Source: TMED14 sp038145075 (GTDB lineage: Bacteria; Bacteroidota; Bacteroidia; Flavobacteriales; Schleiferiaceae). Taken from it: a DNA stretch of 28,086 bases. This document shows, one piece after another, positions 23,432 to 28,086 of this stretch. Numbering within the stretch: the stretch's first letter is position 1; every line of letters starts with the position of its first letter. The stretch is taken from assembly GCA_038145075.1 (NCBI GenBank), contig JAYQOY010000017.1, positions 1 to 28,086 of the forward strand, read 5' to 3'. Position numbers and translations under genes: made by a program. A model generated the notes under the pieces. The model searched no databases, was not told the origin of the DNA, and worked only from the letters and a program-made list of their open reading frames with translations.

Positions 23432-24352
23432 TTAAATATGGGCGACCATGTCGTCCACCATGGCCGTCAAGTCGTAACGCGGGGCCCAGCCCCAATCGGC
23501 ACGCGCTTGGGAGTCGTCCATGCGCTGCGGCCAGCTGGCGGCAATCGCTTGGCGAAAGTCAGGTGCATAGGTCATGGCCAGGTCCGGGTAGTGGCGGCGA
23601 AGACTTTCGGCCAGTTCTGCCGGGGTAAAATCGATGCCCGAAACATTGTAACTCGTGCGCACCTTCACGGATTCCGCCGGAGCTTCCATGAGGCTCAACG
23701 TCGCGCGAATAGCGTCCTCCATGTGCATCATCGGCAAACGGGTATCTGCGGCTAGAAAGCTGGTATACGCGTTTTCTTTACGGGCCGAATGGAAGATGTC
23801 AATCGCATAATCCGTCGTGCCGCCGCCGGGCAGAGTCTTCCATGAGATCAGCCCGGGGTAGCGCAAGCTTCGGACGTCCACCCCGAATTTTTGGTGGTAG
23901 TACTGGCACCACAGTTCTCCCGCCAATTTGGAAATCCCGTAGACCGTCGTAGGGTCCATGGGGCTGTACTGGGGCGTATCCAGCGCAGGCGTATTGGGCC
24001 CAAAGGCCGCAATAGAACTCGGCCAAAAGACCCGCTTAATTAACCCTTCTTTGGCCAAGTTGAGCACGTGAAAGAGCGTGAGCATGTTGAGCTCCCAGGC
24101 CTTCTCAGGCATTTTTTCCCCGGTGGCGCTGAGCATGGCCACGAGGTGGTAGACTTCGGTGATTTGGTGCTCTTGAACGAGGGCGCGAAGGGCGGGCTCG
24201 TCCATGGCATTCAGGGCAAAGGCCGGTGCCTCGAGGGCCTCCGGACGCAAGTCCGTGGCAATCACGTTGTCGGTGCCCCACTTGCTGCGCAATGCGGTGA
24301 CGAGTTCCGTGCCAATTTGGCCCGCTGCTCCCAAAACCAAAGCCTTTTCCAT
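23432..24352 (-). CDS. L-threonine 3-dehydrogenase, SDR type
   Basis: The 306-residue enzyme oxidises threonine to 2-amino-3-ketobutyrate with NAD+. It belongs to the UDP-galactose-epimerase-like threonine dehydrogenases, not to the zinc MDR type. It has GAAGQIG at 8-14, a WPSSIAAFGP strand with the catalytic Ser, and Tyr138/Lys142 in VYGISKLAGE. The diagnostic PGLISWKTLPGGGTTDYA follows at about 166-183, and LPMMHMEDAIRATLSLMEAPAE further on. The ATG at 24352 begins at the first strand (MEKALVLGAAG); the open frame upstream crosses the promoter box and is not used. The partner 2-amino-3-ketobutyrate ligase is not in the window. Confidence 0.92.
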   Translation of the reverse strand: MEKALVLGAAGQIGTELVTALRSKWGTDNVIATDLRPEALEAPAFALNAMDEPALRALVQEHQITEVYHLVAMLSATGEKMPEKAWELNMLTLFHVLNLAKEGLIKRVFWPSSIAAFGPNTPALDTPQYSPMDPTTVYGISKLAGELWCQYYHQKFGVDVRSLRYPGLISWKTLPGGGTTDYAIDIFHSARKENAYTSFLAADTRLPMMHMEDAIRATLSLMEAPAESVKVRTSYNVSGIDFTPAELAESLRRHYPDLAMTYAPDFRQAIAASWPQRMDDSQARADWGWAPRYDLTAMVDDMVAHI

Positions 24353-24357
24353 GGAAT

Positions 24358-24365
24358 CAAAGGTA
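24358..24365 (-). promoter_or_regulatory. Predicted -7 box of threonine dehydrogenase, leaderless
   Basis: The minus strand reads TACCTTTG, then 5 nt, then the ATG at 24352. Confidence 0.6.
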
Positions 24366-24451
24366 TTGCGGAAGAAGGTGACGAAAATCAGGTTTGGCCC
24401 ACGCGGCATTTTCCATCTTTGCCGCACAGCCGCCCACTAGAGCGGAGGCTG

Positions 24452-24459
24452 TACCTTTG
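24452..24459 (+). promoter_or_regulatory. Predicted -7 box of trhO, leaderless
   Basis: TACCTTTG is followed by TGGT and the ATG at 24464. It decides the start against the longer open frame, which begins at 24068 inside the opposite gene. Confidence 0.6.
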
Positions 24460-24463
24460 TGGT

Positions 24464-25501
24464 ATGCCCAAAAAGACGCCTAAACCCGTTCTGCACAACA
24501 AGTACGACCGCGAGACCTTGATGCAACGCCTCGAGGCGGAGGATTTTGCGCGCCGAACGGTGTCTTTTTACCGCTATGTAGCCCTCATAGATCCGCAAGC
24601 CGTTCGGGATCAACTCTTTCTGCAATGGGACGCCCTGAAGTGCTTTGGCCGCATCTACGTGGCCGAAGAGGGCATCAACGCCCAAATGAGCGTACCTGAA
24701 CACCATTGGGAGCAATTTGTCACGGAGCTCTATGCCTGGAAAGAATTTGAACAGGTCCCCTTCAAGATTGCTGTAGAGGACGACGGCAAGTCCTTCTTTA
24801 AACTGACCATCAAGGTGCGGCACCAGATCGTTGCGGACGGCTTGTCTATGGACGACTACGACGTGACCAACGTGGGCCGCCATTTGAACGCGGCGGAATG
24901 GAACGCCTTGATGGATTCGGGCGAGGCCATTTTGGTCGATATGCGCAACCACTACGAGTCCGAAATTGGCCACTTCGAAGGCGCCATCCTGCCGGAAGCC
25001 GAGACCTTCCGTGAGGAGCTCCCCGAGGTGCTCAACAAACTCAAAGGCCAAGAAGACAAGCCTCTCTTGCTCTACTGTACCGGTGGCATTCGATGCGAAA
25101 AGACCTCCGCCTACCTCAAGCACCACGGCTTTCAAAACGTGAACCAGCTGCATGGCGGCATCATCGACTACGCGCGCCAAATCGCCGAGCAAAACCTGCC
25201 CAACAAGTTCCGCGGCAAGAACTTTGTCTTTGACGAGCGTTTGGGCGAACACATCTCCAACGACATTATCTCGCACTGCCACCAATGCGGTGAGCCGGCA
25301 GACACCCACGTGAATTGCGCCAACAAAGCCTGCAATTTGCTGTTTATTCAGTGCACCTCCTGCCAAGAGGCACACGAGCAAACTTGCAGTCCGGACTGCC
25401 AGTCCGTGGTTCATTTGCCGGAAGAGGCGCAAGCAAAAATTCGGCAAGAGCAAGGGCGCATGCGCCACGCGAAACGCTTTCACCGCACACAACCCGATTA
25501 A
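24464..25501 (+). CDS. trhO: tRNA uridine(34) hydroxylase TrhO (rhodanese family)
   Basis: TrhO (YceA) makes 5-hydroxyuridine at the wobble position of certain tRNAs using oxygen. The 345-residue product is close to the E. coli length (about 350). It has an N-terminal ferredoxin-like part with GRIYVAEEGINAQ at about 62-74. A rhodanese domain follows, with the active loop CTGGIRC at 205-211 (catalytic Cys205) and LHGGIIDYA after it. The C-terminal segment holds eight Cys (272, 275, 285, 290, 297, 300, 308, 312), which looks like a metal-binding knuckle. It is 12 bp upstream of hmgA on the same strand, so readthrough into the tyrosine-catabolism genes is likely. Confidence 0.93.
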   Translation: MPKKTPKPVLHNKYDRETLMQRLEAEDFARRTVSFYRYVALIDPQAVRDQLFLQWDALKCFGRIYVAEEGINAQMSVPEHHWEQFVTELYAWKEFEQVPFKIAVEDDGKSFFKLTIKVRHQIVADGLSMDDYDVTNVGRHLNAAEWNALMDSGEAILVDMRNHYESEIGHFEGAILPEAETFREELPEVLNKLKGQEDKPLLLYCTGGIRCEKTSAYLKHHGFQNVNQLHGGIIDYARQIAEQNLPNKFRGKNFVFDERLGEHISNDIISHCHQCGEPADTHVNCANKACNLLFIQCTSCQEAHEQTCSPDCQSVVHLPEEAQAKIRQEQGRMRHAKRFHRTQPD

Positions 25502-25513
25502 AACCGACGACCT

Positions 25514-26671
25514 ATGGCCTATTACCATCAACTCGGATCCATCCCCCCCAAGCGACACACCGTCCACGAAAAACCCGAAGGCGGCTTGTACTACGAGCAG
25601 CTTTTTGGCACGGAAGGTTTTCACGGGGTGAGCTCTTTGCTCTACCACACCCACCGTCCCACCATGGTCAGCCACATTGGCGAGGCTGTGGATATGCGCC
25701 CCCAAGCAGCGGTGGACAAGAACATCCACTCGCGTATGCTGCAAGGCTTCAACGCCAAGCCCGCCGACGATCTTTTGGTCGCCCGCACAGCGGTGCTCTT
25801 CAACAACGACGTTCAGATCGATGTAGCGGCTCCTCGCAAGGGCATCGATGGCTACTTCTACAAGAATGCGGATTCGGACGAGGTCCTCTTCATCCATGAG
25901 GGAAGCGGCGTGCTGCGTTCCATGTTTGGCGAGCTTCGCTTTGAGTACGCGGACTACATCGTCATCCCGCGTGGGACGATTTACCAAATTTCCTTTGACG
26001 GACCGGACAACCGCCTTTTCGTGGTGGAGAGCCATTCACCCGTCATTACGCCCAAGCGCTACCGCAATGAATTTGGGCAGCTCTTGGAGCACTCGCCCTT
26101 CTGCGAGCGCGACCTGCGCCTGCCCACCTACATGGCCCCCAAGGACGAACGCGGCGACTTCCTGATCAAAATCAAAAAGGAAGGCGTGCTGCACCAGGTG
26201 ACCTACAGCAGCCACCCTTTTGACGTTGTGGGTTGGGACGGGTACAACTACCCCTACATCTTTTCGGCGCTCAACTTTGAGCCCATCACGGGCCGCGTGC
26301 ACCAGCCGCCCCCCGTGCACCAAACCTTTGAAGGGCACAACTTTGTCATCTGCACCTTCGCGCCCCGCCTCTACGACTACCACCCCAAGGCCATTCCGGC
26401 GCCCTACAACCACAGCAACATCGATTCGGACGAAGTGCTGTACTACGTGGACGGCGACTTCATGTCCCGCAACCACGTGGAGAAAGGCTTTATCAGCTTG
26501 CATCCCGGCGGCATTCCCCATGGACCCCACCCAGGCGCCTACGAGCGCAGCATTGGCCAGAAGGAAACCTTGGAGCTCGCCGTCATGGTGGATACCTTCC
26601 GCCCCTTGAAGGTGACGCAAGCCGCTCTGGACATGGAGTACGGCACCTACTGGAACTCTTGGAACGAATAA
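25514..26671 (+). CDS. hmgA: Homogentisate 1,2-dioxygenase
   Basis: This enzyme opens the ring of homogentisate to maleylacetoacetate in tyrosine catabolism. The 385-residue product (human enzyme about 445) has two cupin-like halves with parallel motifs: DSDEVLFIHEG at about 120-130 and DSDEVLYYVDGD at about 304-315. Likely iron ligands are His300, the acidic residue at 306 or 307, and His336 or His339 in GGIPHGPHPG; the exact set is inferred. It begins 12 bp after trhO and ends 18 bp before hppD, the preceding pathway step. No separate promoter box is visible. Confidence 0.93.
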   Translation: MAYYHQLGSIPPKRHTVHEKPEGGLYYEQLFGTEGFHGVSSLLYHTHRPTMVSHIGEAVDMRPQAAVDKNIHSRMLQGFNAKPADDLLVARTAVLFNNDVQIDVAAPRKGIDGYFYKNADSDEVLFIHEGSGVLRSMFGELRFEYADYIVIPRGTIYQISFDGPDNRLFVVESHSPVITPKRYRNEFGQLLEHSPFCERDLRLPTYMAPKDERGDFLIKIKKEGVLHQVTYSSHPFDVVGWDGYNYPYIFSALNFEPITGRVHQPPPVHQTFEGHNFVICTFAPRLYDYHPKAIPAPYNHSNIDSDEVLYYVDGDFMSRNHVEKGFISLHPGGIPHGPHPGAYERSIGQKETLELAVMVDTFRPLKVTQAALDMEYGTYWNSWNE

Positions 26672-26689
26672 CCCTACATACCCTAAGAC

Positions 26690-27829
26690 ATGCAAACGGA
26701 CTCGACCTCGCTCAAACTTCCGATTGAAAACCCGGAAGCCGAGGACTTCCTCCCCCTTAACGGTACGGACCACGTCGAATTCTACGTCGGCAACGCCAAG
26801 CAAGCCGCTCACTTCTACAAGACCGCCTTTGGCTTCCAGGACTACGCCTACGCGGGTCTAGAAACCGGCGTGAAGGACCGAACTTCTTACGTCCTCAAGC
26901 AAGACAAGATCCTCTTGGTTCTGACCTCGCCTTTGACCCCTGACAGCCCCATCAATGACCACATTGTTCAACACGGCGATGGCGTGAAGAATGTGGCCAT
27001 TTGGGTCGACGACGCGACTAAATCTTGGGAAACCACGACAGCGCGCGGTGCAGCATCTGCCTTTGAGCCCTACGTTCTGGAGGACGCCCACGGCAAAGTG
27101 ACCCTGTCCGGCATCAAGACCTACGGCGATACCGTGCACGTCTTTGTCGAGCGCACGGGCTATTCCGGCACCTTCCTCCCTGGCTTTGTGCCCTTGGAGA
27201 CCGGCTTCCATCCCGCACCTACCGGCCTGAAGTTTATTGACCACATGGTGGGCAACGTGGGTTGGAACGAAATGAATACCTGGGTCGATTACTACAAACG
27301 CGTCATGGGCTTTGCTCAACTCGTGTCTTTTGACGACAAGGACATTTCAACCGAATACACGGCCCTCATGTCTAAGGTTATGACCAACGGCAACGGTCGC
27401 ATCAAGTACCCCATCAACGAGCCCGCAGAAGGCCGCAAGAAGTCCCAAATTGAGGAATACATCGACTTCTACAAAGGCGCTGGCGTCCAGCACTTAGCCT
27501 TGGCGACCGATGACATCATCTTCACCGTATCAGAGCTCCGCGCGCGTGGCGTGCAGTTCTTGGAGGTGCCCAAGACCTACTACGAAGACGTGCTCGACCG
27601 CGTCGGCAAGATTGAAGAAGACCTCACGCCCCTGAGCGAACTGGGCATCCTCATCGACCGCGACGACGAAGGCTACCTCCTGCAGCTTTTCACCAAGCCG
27701 CTCATGGACCGCCCCACTGTTTTCTTTGAAATCATTCAGCGCAAAGGTGCCAAGTCCTTTGGCAAGGGAAACTTCAAAGCGCTCTTTGAATCGATCGAAC
27801 GCGAACAAGAACGCCGCGGCACCTTGTAA
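26690..27829 (+). CDS. hppD: 4-hydroxyphenylpyruvate dioxygenase
   Basis: This enzyme converts 4-hydroxyphenylpyruvate to homogentisate, the substrate of the preceding gene's product. The 379-residue protein has two VOC-type halves. The iron ligands are all visible: His185 in FIDHMVGNV, His268 in VQHLALATDDI and Glu347 in FFEIIQRKG. The C-terminal helix KGNFKALFESIEREQ is the active-site gate found in the family. It starts 18 bp after hmgA in the same operon and is followed by a strong hairpin. Confidence 0.96.
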   Translation: MQTDSTSLKLPIENPEAEDFLPLNGTDHVEFYVGNAKQAAHFYKTAFGFQDYAYAGLETGVKDRTSYVLKQDKILLVLTSPLTPDSPINDHIVQHGDGVKNVAIWVDDATKSWETTTARGAASAFEPYVLEDAHGKVTLSGIKTYGDTVHVFVERTGYSGTFLPGFVPLETGFHPAPTGLKFIDHMVGNVGWNEMNTWVDYYKRVMGFAQLVSFDDKDISTEYTALMSKVMTNGNGRIKYPINEPAEGRKKSQIEEYIDFYKGAGVQHLALATDDIIFTVSELRARGVQFLEVPKTYYEDVLDRVGKIEEDLTPLSELGILIDRDDEGYLLQLFTKPLMDRPTVFFEIIQRKGAKSFGKGNFKALFESIEREQERRGTL

Positions 27830-27854
27830 GCTCGCCCCGCGAGCCGTAAAAAGG

Positions 27855-27890
27855 AAGGGCGCCCCTCGCGGGGCGCCCTTTTCGTTTGCA
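27855..27890. terminator. Strong, probably bidirectional intrinsic terminator
   Basis: An 11-bp perfect stem (27855-27865 with 27870-27880) and a TCGC loop are followed by TTCGTTT on the plus strand. On the minus strand the hairpin is followed by CCTTTTTACG, so it can serve both hppD and the convergent gene. A smaller inverted repeat, GCTCG/CGAGC, lies just before at 27830-27844. Confidence 0.85.
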
Positions 27891-27906
27891 CGCTGCGCAA
27901 TTGCGC

Positions 27907-28086
27907 TTAGCTCACGAGCTGCGAAGCCACTTCGTAGCGCTTGATGAGCTCGATCTGGTCGTACTCTTCCTGCGTCATGGGCTTGTTGTCGTATTCGTAC
28001 TGCATCACCATGCGAACGATCATCTGGAAGAACTGGAGGTCCGTCTGAATCTCGTTGGTGATGGCGCGCTTGTCCGCACCGCGGAA
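27907..28086 (-). CDS. 3' end of an unrecognised gene (partial)
   Basis: The last 59 codons of a minus-strand gene are visible, ending in TAA at 27907; the rest lies beyond the window. The peptide begins FRGADKRAITNEIQTDLQFF and ends YEVASQLVS. It is charged and mostly helical in look, with no motif I can name. Base composition and codon use match neighbouring genes, so it is probably real. Position next to hppD might suggest amino-acid metabolism, but nothing in the fragment shows it. Confidence 0.7.
   Translation of the reverse strand, partial: FRGADKRAITNEIQTDLQFFQMIVRMVMQYEYDNKPMTQEEYDQIELIKRYEVASQLVS

Noticed and set aside
24068..24463. Fusion of trhO to an upstream domain
   Set aside because: The upstream open frame is antisense to threonine dehydrogenase, and a clear promoter box and ATG lie at 24452-24466.
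24437..26035. 532-codon open frame antisense to trhO and hmgA
   Set aside because: It spans two well-supported genes on the other strand and has the Val/His/Ala-rich look of an antisense shadow.
27830..27844. Separate small terminator GCTCG/CGAGC after hppD
   Set aside because: The stem is only 5 bp and the much stronger hairpin at 27855-27880 follows at once; it is mentioned there instead.

Overview
The window looks like a chromosomal segment of a Bacteroidota bacterium, most likely from the order Flavobacteriales, with moderate to high GC. This rests on several things. The promoter -7 boxes have the form TAnnTTTG, just upstream of many starts. The gene set is typical of the phylum: a DUF4296 lipoprotein beside a dihydroorotase, a bacterial deoxyhypusine-synthase-like gene beside arginine decarboxylase, a short-chain-type threonine dehydrogenase, and a LuxE-like acyl-protein synthetase. 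Shine-Dalgarno sequences are not evident. I see no tRNA, rRNA, CRISPR array, phage or insertion sequence.

Layout. 1-155: a repeat-rich edge. 156-1226: dprA (+). 1223-3995: a polyamine operon on the minus strand (arginine decarboxylase, DHS-like enzyme, small acidic protein). 3996-4414: a divergent control region. 4415-9180: SulP transporter, typA/bipA and a CPA-type antiporter (+). 9177-10286: a secreted beta-propeller protein (-). 10331-11593: a secreted M28 peptidase with a PDZ domain (+). 11594-11857: a gap between convergent genes filled with short-period repeats. 11858-14695: DNA polymerase I (-). 14750-19503: a tightly coupled plus-strand operon (GT2 glycosyltransferase, dihydroorotase, DUF4296 lipoprotein, LuxE-like enzyme, two overlapping secreted-protein genes, VOC protein). 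19496-20773: tyrS (-). 20821-23425: SDR reductase, AlkB-like dioxygenase and a lipoprotein (+). 23432-24352: threonine dehydrogenase (-). 24464-27829: trhO, hmgA and hppD (+); the last two are consecutive steps of tyrosine catabolism. 27907-28086: the 3' end of an unrecognised minus-strand gene, facing hppD across a strong hairpin terminator.

Three features stand out. First, the intergenic DNA carries tandem repeats locked to an 8-bp period in three sequence families (GGGTNNAA, GTTGGNNN, CTAG every 8 bp). The CTAG family is interspersed with GC-rich hairpin modules that begin AGCGCG and end GCT. One such block is flanked by an 18-bp direct duplication of the polA 3' end. Second, several genes (tyrS, trhO, threonine dehydrogenase, glycosyltransferase, and probably the SDR and the lipoprotein) have the -7 box only 4-6 nt before the start codon, which predicts leaderless mRNAs. 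Third, the polyamine operon has no agmatinase between arginine decarboxylase and the DHS-like gene; an octamer repeat sits in that gap. Most genes here are housekeeping, so the novelty lies mainly in the non-coding DNA.
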